NCBI GenBank assembly: GCA_902766005.1
Contig: CACXCB010000039.1
Location: 1-64,000 of the forward strand
Source: an uncultured Erysipelotrichaceae bacterium
GTDB taxonomy: Bacteria > Bacillota_I > Bacilli_A > Erysipelotrichales > Erysipelotrichaceae
DNA length: 64,000 nucleotides
Direction of reading: 5' to 3'
Both the position numbers and the translations under genes were made by a program. Shown in pieces: positions 44,277-52,473 of the stretch (position 1 is its first letter; each line of letters starts with the position of its first letter). The notes beneath the pieces were generated by a model, which was given only the letters and a program-made list of their open reading frames with translations, did not search any database and had not been told where the DNA came from.

Positions 44277-45119
44277 ATGATAGATAAAATAGAAGCTCTT
44301 GCAGCAGATATCGATATGACATTAACTGCCAAAGGTGCAGATATGCCTGAAATTGTAAAAAAAGCTTTTTGTGAATTACATAACCAGGGTGTTTTACTGG
44401 GACTGGCAACAGGCAGAGAGGTCGATGAAAAACTGCTCCATCAGGGAGAATTCTGGAATCTTCCTTTTGAATTTGATTTTATTGTCGGCATGAACGGCGG
44501 TATGATCTATGATGCTGAAGATCAGTCCATGTGGACTACAGATCTGTTAAGCACAACAGAAATGAAAGAAATTCTGGCATACTTCATGCCTCTCATAGAA
44601 AAATATTCCATTGCCGTAAATGTTGAAGGCGGAGGCAATCACAATGCCATGAATATCAATGGCGAATTGCTTGCATCCATGAAAAGACATGGATTTATCT
44701 TTGAAGATAAAACCGGTGATGTAGACGGTTTTTGCGACAAGCCCTGCTACAAATTTCTCTTTAGGACAGAACCGGAATATGAGAAGCAGATCCATAAAGC
44801 ATTTAACGATAGATTCAGTGATAAATATCAGCTGATCGGTACTTTCCCGGGAACGGTAGAACTCATGCATAAAGGCATTTCCAAAGGAGACGGCATGAAA
44901 AGATATGCCGATAAGCATCATCTGGATTTAGATAATGTCATTGCCTTCGGTGATAACGAAAATGATAACTCTCTCCTGAAAGCCTGCGGATGGGGTGTAT
45001 GCCTGAAAAACGGTGCCCAGGGAACAAAAGATATCGCTGATGCAATCACGGAATATGATTGTGAAAACGGCGGTGTCGGCCATTATCTGTTTGATCATTA
45101 TCTGAACAATCAAGGGTGA
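44277..45119 (+). CDS. HAD-IIB (Cof-type) phosphatase
   Basis: The 280-residue protein has AADIDMTLT (motif I, residues 10-18), GLATGRE (II) and VIAFGDNENDNSLLKA (IV), with a C2 cap region. Motif I has Met where Gly is usual (DIDMTLT, versus DIDGTLT), a minor departure. It probably hydrolyses sugar phosphates. It is followed by a terminator and then thrH. Confidence 0.88.
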   Translation: MIDKIEALAADIDMTLTAKGADMPEIVKKAFCELHNQGVLLGLATGREVDEKLLHQGEFWNLPFEFDFIVGMNGGMIYDAEDQSMWTTDLLSTTEMKEILAYFMPLIEKYSIAVNVEGGGNHNAMNINGELLASMKRHGFIFEDKTGDVDGFCDKPCYKFLFRTEPEYEKQIHKAFNDRFSDKYQLIGTFPGTVELMHKGISKGDGMKRYADKHHLDLDNVIAFGDNENDNSLLKACGWGVCLKNGAQGTKDIADAITEYDCENGGVGHYLFDHYLNNQG

Positions 45120-45135
45120 ATGCCCTTTTTTTATT
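45112..45135 (+). terminator. Terminator of the HAD-IIB gene
   Basis: AAGGG pairs with CCCTT around TGAATG, followed by seven T. Confidence 0.65.
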
Positions 45136-45186
45136 GCATCATTGTTTTGTACACGATAAAATGAACTTGCATGAGAGGTATATAGT

Positions 45187-45786
45187 ATGAATATTGTCTG
45201 TTTGGATCTTGAAGGTGTATTGGTACCTGAAATCTGGATCGCCTTTTCCGAAGCAACCGGCATTCCGGAATTAAGACGCACAACCAGGGATGAACCTGAC
45301 TACGATAAATTAATGCACTATCGTATGGATATACTCAAAGAACATGGCTTAGGATTAAAAGAAATACAGGAGACCATTTCTAAAATAGAACCACTGGATG
45401 GTGCAAAAGCATTTCTCGATGAATTAAGATCTATTACGCAGGTTGTCATTCTCAGTGATACTTTTGAACAGTTCGCTATGCCTTTAATGAAAAAGCTGGG
45501 TTATCCCGCTTTATTCTGCAACACATTACAAGTTGCAGACAATGGTGAAATCATCGGTTATACAATGCGTTGTGAGCATTCCAAATTATCCAGCGTCAAA
45601 GCTTTACAATCCATCGGCTTTGAAACCATTGCAGCCGGTGACAGCTACAATGATCTCGATATGATCCTTGCCTCAAAAGCAGGTTTCCTGTTCAGAAGTA
45701 CCGAACAGATTAAAAAAGATCATCCTGAATTGCCTGCTTATGAAGCATTTGATGATCTGATGAAAGCAATCAAAGAAAATCTATAA
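45187..45786 (+). CDS. thrH: Bifunctional phosphoserine phosphatase/homoserine phosphotransferase
   Basis: The 199-residue protein starts VCLDLEGVLVPEIWIAFSEA, the marker of ThrH (the Asp nucleophile is in DLEGVL). ILSDTFEQFA (II), the MRCEHSK segment and AAGDSYNDLDMI (IV) complete the HAD set. ThrH removes phosphate from phosphoserine and can transfer it to homoserine, linking serine and threonine synthesis. No ser or thr genes are adjacent. It ends at a terminator. Confidence 0.9.
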   Translation: MNIVCLDLEGVLVPEIWIAFSEATGIPELRRTTRDEPDYDKLMHYRMDILKEHGLGLKEIQETISKIEPLDGAKAFLDELRSITQVVILSDTFEQFAMPLMKKLGYPALFCNTLQVADNGEIIGYTMRCEHSKLSSVKALQSIGFETIAAGDSYNDLDMILASKAGFLFRSTEQIKKDHPELPAYEAFDDLMKAIKENL

Positions 45787-45787
45787 G

Positions 45788-45814
45788 AAAATGACCTTCA
45801 TCAGGTCATTTTTT
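45788..45814. terminator. Terminator between thrH and the cassette
   Basis: AATGACCT pairs with AGGTCATT around TCATC, followed by TTTTTT. Confidence 0.75.
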
Positions 45815-45988
45815 AAAATTCCTTTTTCTCCATGATTCGTATTGATGCCAAGCCACATAGCCATGACTGGATTTATCACTGATCCCTTCATCCACAAAAC
45901 CAGCATAGTAATGGACAAGGGCATCTTTACACGTTAATACCAACCCTTTTCTGCCTTGCTTTTTAGCATCTGCAACGGCCTGTCTGAT
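45806..45988 (-). pseudogene. GNAT N-acetyltransferase C-terminal remnant
   Basis: On the minus strand a frame without a start codon, bounded upstream by a stop, reads IRQAVADAKKQGRKGLVLTC then KDALVHYY, GFVDEGISDKSSHGYVAWHQ. This is the end of a GNAT acetyltransferase (acetyl-CoA-binding helix and beta-strands 5-6). The N-terminal half is missing and the last residues are replaced as it enters the 36-bp repeat. Two residues also seem lost in the AxxGFVDEG segment. Confidence 0.7.
45814..45849. repeat. 36-bp direct repeat, left copy
   Basis: Identical to 46506-46541. It begins TAAAATTCCTTTTTCTCC and is the 3' end of the ABC-permease gene (last 12 codons). It is followed by the GNAT relic. 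The two copies bracket about 650 bp holding the GNAT relic and ybjQ. Confidence 0.85.
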
Positions 45989-46130
45989 TCACAATCATGC
46001 TTAGCGTTTCTTGCGATATACAAGCAATGTATTTACGCCAAAAACCATCTGCCATTTACCATCTCCATCATGCATGTACGCATTTTCATACATTGCATCA
46101 GTTAAAACATATTTTGTCATTCAATTTGAA

Positions 46131-46406
46131 TCAGCAATCATCTTCTAAAACAACAGCCGTCCCCTGCACAATAGGTACCATGGATTGGGAAGAACATGCA
46201 AAATTCACTCCTAATACCGCATTTGCGCCTAGTTTTAATGCTTTTTCATACAATCTGTCATACGCCCTGTTGAGGGACTCCTCGATATTAAATGGGCTTC
46301 TGACAAGCTGGAACTGGTCATCAAAGGCAACAACAATTCCAAGCTCTTTGTTCACCCTCTTGCCTGTTACATATGGCAGTGTGCTGATCATTCTTTCATC
46401 ATTCAT
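46131..46406 (-). CDS. YbjQ family protein (heavy-metal-binding, DUF74)
   Basis: The 91-residue protein carries the family core: ISTLPYVTGKRVNKELGIVV at the start, NIEESLNRAYDRLYEKA in the middle and LGANAVLGVNFACSS near the end. The family is a small pentameric beta-barrel with no proven catalytic activity. It lies in the cassette between the 36-bp repeats, upstream of the ABC permease on the minus strand. It ends without an obvious terminator before the GNAT relic. Confidence 0.85.
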   Translation of the reverse strand: MNDERMISTLPYVTGKRVNKELGIVVAFDDQFQLVRSPFNIEESLNRAYDRLYEKALKLGANAVLGVNFACSSQSMVPIVQGTAVVLEDDC

Positions 46407-46484
46407 CTATAAGATCCCCTTTTTAATTTTACGTAATTTTCTTTCATTATCAATACTAAAAGAATCATAGATAAGCAAAAAGAA

Positions 46485-46505
46485 AAAACGACCGGTCGGT
46501 CGTTC
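46485..46505 (-). terminator. Terminator of the GntR-ABC operon
   Basis: AACGACC pairs with GGTCGTT around GGTC; on the minus strand TTTTTTC follows. It lies directly past the permease stop. Confidence 0.7.
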
Positions 46506-47146
46506 TAAAATTCCTTTTTCTCCATGATTCGTATTGATGCCGCAATCGAAATCATACACAGAATGACAATAAAAGCAATCATTGCCGCAAGTACAATCTT
46601 AAAATCAAGCTGAGATAGTTTTTCTGCCAGTTTACTGTAGTTTTCACCGTTATTTCCATTCAGAAAATAGACGATCAGCGCTCCGATTCCGAAAATACCG
46701 AACAGGACAAACTTACTTTTTTCAGAGCCGTATTTCAAACGCAGCGGAAGCATAATCGAAATCAGAAAGACTGACATCATTAATGATGTGATTACATTTT
46801 CTCCGATTTCTTCGATTAATTGTCCGTCTTTTATAAATCCGACAATGATGCAGATAATCAAACCAAGCAGGCAGAAGAAGACAGACATAAGGAAGGAAAA
46901 GACATATTTTTCTTTTGCATAGGTTTTTCTTGAAACCGGAAATGTCAACAAATAGCTGTATCCGTTTTCCATTTCATCATAAGAAAGCGTACTCAGCGAG
47001 AAGATGGAGCCAATCATGGTGAGATAAACAATACCGCTGAAAGTATCCATACCGAAAGACATGCCGATCCCGCAGATCAGAATCAATAACAGTGATTTAT
47101 ATTGATTTCCTAACAGATAAAAATCTTTTGTCAGCAGCCCTTTCAT
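46505..47146 (-). CDS. ABC-2 transporter permease
   Basis: The 213-residue protein has six membrane helices and the ABC-2 pattern (DFYLLGNQYKSLLLIL, then YSYLLTFPVSRKTYAKEKY). It pairs with the ATPase gene, whose start it overlaps by 4 nt, and with the GntR gene. The last 12 codons also form a 36-bp repeat found 690 bp away at 45814-45849. Confidence 0.85.
   Translation of the reverse strand: MKGLLTKDFYLLGNQYKSLLLILICGIGMSFGMDTFSGIVYLTMIGSIFSLSTLSYDEMENGYSYLLTFPVSRKTYAKEKYVFSFLMSVFFCLLGLIICIIVGFIKDGQLIEEIGENVITSLMMSVFLISIMLPLRLKYGSEKSKFVLFGIFGIGALIVYFLNGNNGENYSKLAEKLSQLDFKIVLAAMIAFIVILCMISIAASIRIMEKKEF
46506..46541. repeat. 36-bp direct repeat, right copy
   Basis: Identical to 45814-45849; within the last codons of the ABC-permease gene. 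Confidence 0.85.
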
Positions 47147-47994
47147 ACACTTTCTCCCTTCGCCATAAATATAATCACATCGTCTATATGCGCCTTTTCT
47201 ACAACCGTCTCCGGATAATTCTCCTGATAATACCTGATTTGATTTGTCAGACAGGAATACCCGAAACTTTCTTTTTTCCTTTTTAACAGATATTGTTTAT
47301 CCAGTTTTTCATATTCAGAAACACTGACTTTCAAAATTCCGTATGAATCCATTAATGTATCAGCATCTTCATGAAGGATGATGTTTCCCTTATGAATCAT
47401 GTAGATATCATCACAAAGGCTTTCCAGATCAGAAGAAATATGGGAACTGATCAATATTGCCCTGTCCTCTTTTTCCGCCATGTAATCCCTTAACATCTCC
47501 AGCACTTCATCTCTTGCCATGACATCCAAGCCTGTAGTCGGTTCATCAAGAATCAGAAAATCCGCCTGATGGGTAATCGCTGTCAGCACTTTGAGTTTGG
47601 CTTTCATGCCGGTTGATAATTCGATGATCTTCTTTGCCGGATCCAGATTGAATTTCCTGCATCCGCTCTTGAATCTTTCTTCATCAAAGGCAGGATAAAA
47701 CTGTCTCAGTATTTTCTGTGTATCCCTGACTGTCAGATAATTGTTAAAACCTGTATCAGCTAATACTGTTCCTATTTTTTCAAAATCTTTTTCTTCAATT
47801 TCATTCAGTTTTTTTCCAAACAGCTTTATCGTTCCCTGCTCAGCATAAACAAGTTTCAGTATAGTTTTGAACAATGTACTCTTACCGGCACCGTTTTCTC
47901 CGACAATACCTGTAATATTTCCTTTTTTCACATCCAGGGAACAGTTCAGTGCAAAACCCGGATATGTCTTTTTTAAGCCTCTAACCTCTAACAT
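47143..47994 (-). CDS. ABC transporter ATP-binding protein (YtrB-type)
   Basis: The 283-residue protein has Walker A GENGAGKST (~residue 33-41), signature LSTGMKAKL (LSTGM in place of LSGGQ) and Walker B LILDEPTTGLD. This is typical of the multidrug/antibiotic-type ABC proteins linked to GntR regulators of the YtrA group. It overlaps the GntR stop (7 nt) and the permease start (4 nt), so the three genes form one operon. Confidence 0.92.
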   Translation of the reverse strand: MLEVRGLKKTYPGFALNCSLDVKKGNITGIVGENGAGKSTLFKTILKLVYAEQGTIKLFGKKLNEIEEKDFEKIGTVLADTGFNNYLTVRDTQKILRQFYPAFDEERFKSGCRKFNLDPAKKIIELSTGMKAKLKVLTAITHQADFLILDEPTTGLDVMARDEVLEMLRDYMAEKEDRAILISSHISSDLESLCDDIYMIHKGNIILHEDADTLMDSYGILKVSVSEYEKLDKQYLLKRKKESFGYSCLTNQIRYYQENYPETVVEKAHIDDVIIFMAKGESV

Positions 47995-48368
47995 GATGAT
48001 TCCTCCAGTATCAAATCCAGTATTTCCTTGATTTCCTCATTTTCCAAACCATACTCTTTGGCAATCATGACTACCTTTTCCATCTCTGCTTCCACCTGCT
48101 GTCTCTGTGCTTCTTTTAATACCTGCAGATTAATGCCTGTTACATATGTACCTTTGCCATGGATTGTCGAAGTCAGTCCCTCCTCTTCCAGACAGTCATA
48201 TGCCTTTTTGACAGTTAACGCAGAGATTTTCAATTCTTTGGACAATGTTCTTACCGAAGGCAGCGGATCACCATCATGCAATTCTTTGGAAACGATCATT
48301 TGTTTAATTCTTTCAACGATTTGTTCATAGATCGGGATCATTGAAGATGTGTTAATAATAATATTCAT
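47988..48368 (-). CDS. GntR-family regulator, YtrA subfamily
   Basis: The 126-residue protein has the GntR winged helix: IYEQIVERIKQMIVSKELHD then LPSVRTLSKELKISALTVKK and the wing GKGTYV, followed by only a short C-terminal helical tail of ~45 residues, the YtrA feature. These repress their own ABC operon and are released by cell-wall antibiotics. The operator-like repeats lie just upstream of its start. Confidence 0.92.
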   Translation of the reverse strand: MNIIINTSSMIPIYEQIVERIKQMIVSKELHDGDPLPSVRTLSKELKISALTVKKAYDCLEEEGLTSTIHGKGTYVTGINLQVLKEAQRQQVEAEMEKVVMIAKEYGLENEEIKEILDLILEESSC

Positions 48369-48385
48369 AAGTGGCCTCTTTATGT

Positions 48386-48438
48386 ATAAACAGTATATAA
48401 CAGTATAGAACTGTTTTCAACTGTTTTATACTGTTTAT
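48386..48438 (-). promoter_or_regulatory. Promoter and YtrA operator of the GntR-ABC operon
   Basis: On the minus strand TTGAAA, a 17-bp spacer and TATACT form a near-consensus promoter. Two copies of AACAGTATA (48388-48407) face TATACTGTT (48427-48436) as inverted repeats over the promoter, with an extra ACTGTT pair between. This symmetry fits GntR control. Confidence 0.7.
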
Positions 48439-48459
48439 CGACAATAATGTTCAAAATCC

Positions 48460-48500
48460 GAATTTTGCTCAATGAAAGTGCTGAATTTTGCTTAATGAAA
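48460..48500. repeat. Short tandem repeat
   Basis: GAATTTTGCTCAATGAAA (48460-48477) and GAATTTTGCTTAATGAAA (48483-48500) differ at one base with a 23-bp period. No function apparent; in the gap between the GntR promoter and the hydrolase terminator. Confidence 0.55.
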
Positions 48501-48508
48501 ATGAAAAA

Positions 48509-48541
48509 GATCAATGAGCCATACAACTCATTGATCTTTTT
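48509..48541 (-). terminator. Terminator of the lysophospholipase-like gene
   Basis: AAAAAGATCAATGAG pairs with CTCATTGATCTTTTT, a 15-bp stem with an 8-nt loop. It ends the hydrolase gene; the plus strand also has a T tail. Confidence 0.85.
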
Positions 48542-48582
48542 TACGAAAGATAAATTTATAAATCAGCTATTCGTGAATTCTT

Positions 48583-49509
48583 TTATTCACACATATCGAA
48601 GAAATCAATGATGGTTTCTTCCACATCCTCCTTGATATCTGCATAATTGTGAATTTCATGACGATATCCCGGATAGAGTTTTACAGCCACATTATGACCT
48701 GTATCTGTTAACCAGTTTGCACATTGGTAAATGCCTGTACCGAATTGTCCTACCGGATCCTGATCACCGGCAATGCTTAAAATCGGTAAATCAGCAGGTA
48801 CTTTCTTTGCCCATTCAGGACCGGTAATATCCTGCATCATCTGCATAAAATACAGCCATGCTCTGTTCGATGTCGGTTTTGTGAAAGCATCAAACGGATC
48901 TTCGGCATGATCTTTCTGAACATACGGATCATCACAAATCCACTCATTGCCGAGTTTCACACCTTCCTGACATCTGGCAAACATCCATCCCATCAGCATG
49001 CCGCCAAGTTCCGGATCAGATTCTTTCCCTTTGCCTTCATCAATGAGTTTCTGCACATGCGCAATGCCTTCTTCGAGATTTGGCCATACGCCTGTTGTTC
49101 CGCAGAGTGTTACGCCATTGAGATCATCACCGTATTTAGCGATATACATTCTTGCGATAAAGGAACCCATGCTGTGGCCGAACATAAAGTACGGAAGATC
49201 CGGATACTTTTCTACGGCGATATCGTGTAACTTCTTTTCGTCTTCCATCATCGTGGTGAATCCCTTCTCACCCCAGTCTCCCCATGTATCATTTTCAAGA
49301 GCTGTTTTGCCATGGCCTACATGGTCATCTGCCACAACAATGTACCCTGCTTCCATGAATGATGTAATCATATGCAGATATCTTCTGGAATGTTCGCCAA
49401 ATCCATGGATCAGCTGGATGATACCTTCCGGTTCACATGCAGGAACATAAATCCAGCCATAAACCTGGTCTCTTTCATTGAACGACAAAAACTTTACTTC
49501 ATGCAACAT
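48583..49509 (-). CDS. Alpha/beta-hydrolase, lysophospholipase/monoglyceride-lipase-like
   Basis: The 308-residue protein follows the Hydrolase_4 pattern: IIQLIHGFGEHSRRYLHMI (oxyanion HGxGE), FGHSMGSFIARMY (nucleophile Ser), SIAGDQDPVG (Asp) and a His in YRHEIHNY. These enzymes take lysophospholipids or monoglycerides. It is monocistronic with a terminator, and no secretion signal is visible. Confidence 0.9.
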   Translation of the reverse strand: MLHEVKFLSFNERDQVYGWIYVPACEPEGIIQLIHGFGEHSRRYLHMITSFMEAGYIVVADDHVGHGKTALENDTWGDWGEKGFTTMMEDEKKLHDIAVEKYPDLPYFMFGHSMGSFIARMYIAKYGDDLNGVTLCGTTGVWPNLEEGIAHVQKLIDEGKGKESDPELGGMLMGWMFARCQEGVKLGNEWICDDPYVQKDHAEDPFDAFTKPTSNRAWLYFMQMMQDITGPEWAKKVPADLPILSIAGDQDPVGQFGTGIYQCANWLTDTGHNVAVKLYPGYRHEIHNYADIKEDVEETIIDFFDMCE

Positions 49510-49589
49510 TATATTTTCCTCCTAAAGCTTTCGCTCTTATTGTTACTTCTATAGTAACACTGCAATGAAAAAAGAAAAAGATCCGGTTT

Positions 49590-50039
49590 TCAGATCTTCT
49601 CTCTTTGCATGCGGATAAACTTTCTTTCTACAGCCTCGGCATAATCATCCTCTTCTTCCTTTGTTTCAGGCATGAATTCCGGAACCGGTGTAGGCTTTTC
49701 ATTTTCATCCAGTGCAACAAAAACGGCATAGGCACGGTTAATCAGTTCCCTTTCACCGTTTCTTTCCACATAGGAATCTACTTTGACTTCCAAAGATGTG
49801 GTTCCTGCCCAGGTTACTTTTGCCTCCTGAATGACAATATCATTTAAATATGCGGGTTTTAAAAAATTCAGATTGTCTACACAGACGGTTGTCACCTCAT
49901 GTCTGGCATATCTTCTTGCTGCAACGGCACCGACCACATCGATCCATGCCATTAACTGCCCGCCAAAAAGACGCGGAATTTTATTACCGTTACAATGTTG
50001 TGCCAATACAATCTGTGTACTGCTGGTTATTTCATGCAT
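49590..50039 (-). CDS. Acyl-CoA thioesterase (hotdog fold)
   Basis: The 149-residue protein has the hotdog core of YciA/BACH-like thioesterases: FGGQLMAWIDVVGAVAARRY (helix and catalytic Asp), then VDNLNFLKPAYLNDIV and the WAGTTSLEVKVDSYVER strand. It hydrolyses acyl-CoA. It is divergent from the AraC gene. The C-terminal ~25 residues are acidic. Confidence 0.9.
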   Translation of the reverse strand: MHEITSSTQIVLAQHCNGNKIPRLFGGQLMAWIDVVGAVAARRYARHEVTTVCVDNLNFLKPAYLNDIVIQEAKVTWAGTTSLEVKVDSYVERNGERELINRAYAVFVALDENEKPTPVPEFMPETKEEEDDYAEAVERKFIRMQREKI

Positions 50040-50117
50040 GATGATTCTCCTTTCCTCTATTATAACAAACTCCCATAGAAAAAGAAAAATAGTGTAAAAT
50101 ATAGATGAGGATATTGT

Positions 50118-50993
50118 ATGCTGACGTATAATCTTGACATTGAACAGGGAAGTTTATGGCTTAGAACCACCCCGACAGAATTTGCCTTAAAACAACCGTA
50201 TTACTGCACGGAAGCAGGCATTTTTTATGCACGGGAAAAGTTTAATACAGCAAGAGATTATAAAGACAGCTATCTGTTATTTTATACTTTGGAAGGCTGC
50301 GGCATTATTGAGCAGAATGAACAGACAATTTACCTCCCTGCACACCATGCATTATTCCTGAACTGCCGCAAACCACAATCGTATTATACAGATCCACAGA
50401 CAGGAAAATGGACCCATTACTGGGTGCATTTTGACGGATCGGGCATCTCTTCAATGGAAGAATTACTGACAGAAGACAACCGGATTGCCGCCATCCCCAT
50501 GGGATCGGAAATATTCACCCAATCTTTTGATACATTATTACAGAATCTCGAAAAAACAAATACCGATACGATATTAACAGAAAGTCTTCTGGTCCATCAG
50601 CTGTTAACGGACATGATTATTCATCGTTCCGTATCCTATTCCGCCAACCAGTCCATTATCATGCAGAGTGCCGATTACATCAAAAACCATTTTGCCGAAC
50701 CGATCAATTTACAGATGCTTTTGGATCTGACACATATGTCCAAAGCCTATTACATGCGTTTATTCCGTCAGTACATCGGTACTACACCTTATAAATATAT
50801 GCTGACAATGCGCATGAATAAGGCCAGGGAATATCTCGAATTAACAGATATGACCATTCATGAAATTGCTTTAAAAACAGGTTTTCAGGATGATGCTTCT
50901 TTCAGCACAAGGTTTTCTTCCATGATAGGCATGAGCCCGTTAAAATACCGCAAGGAAGCCATTACCAGAAAACAGGTTTACGGGAGTCATTGA
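50118..50993 (+). CDS. AraC-family transcriptional regulator
   Basis: The 291-residue protein has a cupin-type N-terminal sensor (~residues 20-150, with the DSYLLFYTLEGCG and KWTHYWVHFDGSG pattern of AraC sugar sensors) and a C-terminal double HTH (~190-290, with NLQMLLDLTHMSKAYYMRLF then MTIHEIALKTGFQDDASFSTRF). It is likely an activator. It is immediately followed (1 nt) by the Y-family polymerase gene, an odd pairing. Confidence 0.92.
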   Translation: MLTYNLDIEQGSLWLRTTPTEFALKQPYYCTEAGIFYAREKFNTARDYKDSYLLFYTLEGCGIIEQNEQTIYLPAHHALFLNCRKPQSYYTDPQTGKWTHYWVHFDGSGISSMEELLTEDNRIAAIPMGSEIFTQSFDTLLQNLEKTNTDTILTESLLVHQLLTDMIIHRSVSYSANQSIIMQSADYIKNHFAEPINLQMLLDLTHMSKAYYMRLFRQYIGTTPYKYMLTMRMNKAREYLELTDMTIHEIALKTGFQDDASFSTRFSSMIGMSPLKYRKEAITRKQVYGSH

Positions 50994-50994
50994 C

Positions 50995-52473
50995 ATGACG
51001 GAAAAAACATATATCGCAATTGATCTGAAATCATTCTATGCATCGGTAGAATGCGTGGAAAGAAATCTTGATCCTTTAACCACAAACCTAGTCGTTGCAG
51101 ATGCCTCCAGAACAGATAAAACAATCTGTCTTGCCGTTTCCCCCTCTTTGAAATCCTATGGGATCGGCGGAAGACCGAGATTATTTGAAGTGAAGCAGAA
51201 AATGAAACAAATTAATCTGCAAAGACAAAAAGCCATTCATTATAAACCATTTACTAACGAATCTTATTCTTCAATTACCTTAGATAAATATCCTTCCATA
51301 AAAGCAGATTTCATCATTGCCGTACCGAGAATGGCTTTTTATATGCAATACAGCACGAAGATTTATGAAATCTACCTGAAATACATTTCTCTGGAAGACA
51401 TTCATGTCTATTCGATAGATGAAGTGTTCATTGATGTGACAAGCTATTTAAACCTGTATCATACAACCCCGCATGAATTAGCCATGACCATGATCAAAGA
51501 TGTTTATCAGAATACCGGTATTACTGCCACTGCCGGCATAGGTACAAATCTGTATTTAGCCAAAGTAGCAATGGATATTGTTGCCAAGCATGTTGATGCG
51601 GATCAGGACGGTGTCAGAATTGCCGAATTGAATGATATGACCTACAGACAATTGTTATGGAATCATAAACCCATCACAGATTTCTGGCGAGTAGGAAGAG
51701 GCTATGCCAAAAGGCTGGAAAAATACCAGCTGTATACAATGGGAGATATTGCCCGCTTTTCATTACAGAACGACTATCAATTATATGAGGAATTCGGTGT
51801 TAATGCAGAACTGTTGATTGATCACGCATGGGGATATGAGCCCTGCACAATCAAAGATATCAAGGCCTACCAGCCTGAAAATCACTCTCTTGGTAACGGC
51901 CAGGTTCTGATGCGTCCTTATACCTTTGAAGAAGCAGAAATCATCGTCAAAGAAATGACCGACAATCTTGTTTTACAGCTTGTGGATAAAAAACTAATGA
52001 CAAATGCACTGGGATTATATATCGGCTATGATTCCTCGAATCTTAAAGATTATGCAAATCTTGAGACAAAGAAAAACTGGTACGGCAGAACTGATCCCAA
52101 ACCATCAGATGGCATTATGCATCTGAAACAATACACCTCTTCTACCAAAAACATTATGCAGGAAGCTGTAAAACTTTATCATAAGATCGCCAATCCTGCC
52201 TTATCCATCCGCAGGATCAACATCAGCTTTCATAACATCCTTCCTAAAGAAGAGGCACAGAAGATTTCCTCCTATGAGCAGATTGATCTGTTTTCCGAAG
52301 TGCAGGAAACACAAATCAATCCGAAAGATTTGGATAAAGAGGAAAAGCTGCAGAAAGCTTTGCTGGATATCAAGCATAAATACGGCAAAAATGCCGTATT
52401 AAAAGGAACCAGCCTGCAGAAAGCTGCTACAGGAAGAGAAAGAAACAAACAGATCGGAGGACACAGGGAATGA
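50995..52473 (+). CDS. Y-family DNA polymerase (DinB/UmuC-like)
   Basis: The 492-residue protein has the Y-family catalytic acids: IAIDLKSFYASVECVE (residues 7-22) and YSIDEVFIDV (~135-145). The fingers, palm and thumb are recognisable; the C-terminal ~150 residues hold the little finger, and the tail has a QIDLFSE clamp-binding-like motif. It belongs to the UvrX/plasmid-type group rather than DinB. GGGAG is 8 nt upstream and the start follows the AraC stop by one base. Translesion synthesis is its expected role, paired with the YolD-like protein. Confidence 0.9.
   Translation: MTEKTYIAIDLKSFYASVECVERNLDPLTTNLVVADASRTDKTICLAVSPSLKSYGIGGRPRLFEVKQKMKQINLQRQKAIHYKPFTNESYSSITLDKYPSIKADFIIAVPRMAFYMQYSTKIYEIYLKYISLEDIHVYSIDEVFIDVTSYLNLYHTTPHELAMTMIKDVYQNTGITATAGIGTNLYLAKVAMDIVAKHVDADQDGVRIAELNDMTYRQLLWNHKPITDFWRVGRGYAKRLEKYQLYTMGDIARFSLQNDYQLYEEFGVNAELLIDHAWGYEPCTIKDIKAYQPENHSLGNGQVLMRPYTFEEAEIIVKEMTDNLVLQLVDKKLMTNALGLYIGYDSSNLKDYANLETKKNWYGRTDPKPSDGIMHLKQYTSSTKNIMQEAVKLYHKIANPALSIRRINISFHNILPKEEAQKISSYEQIDLFSEVQETQINPKDLDKEEKLQKALLDIKHKYGKNAVLKGTSLQKAATGRERNKQIGGHRE

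Noticed and set aside
45997-46470. 157-codon plus-strand frame over ybjQ
   Set aside because: Antisense to the YbjQ gene, whose family motifs are clear on the minus strand.
46485-46505. GACCGGTCGGTC palindrome as TetR-type operator
   Set aside because: It lies at the end of an operon and forms a stem followed by T on the minus strand, so a terminator explains it.
45814-46541. Possible CRISPR array from the 36-bp repeats
   Set aside because: Only two copies, 692 bp apart, one inside a coding gene; spacing and number do not fit a CRISPR.
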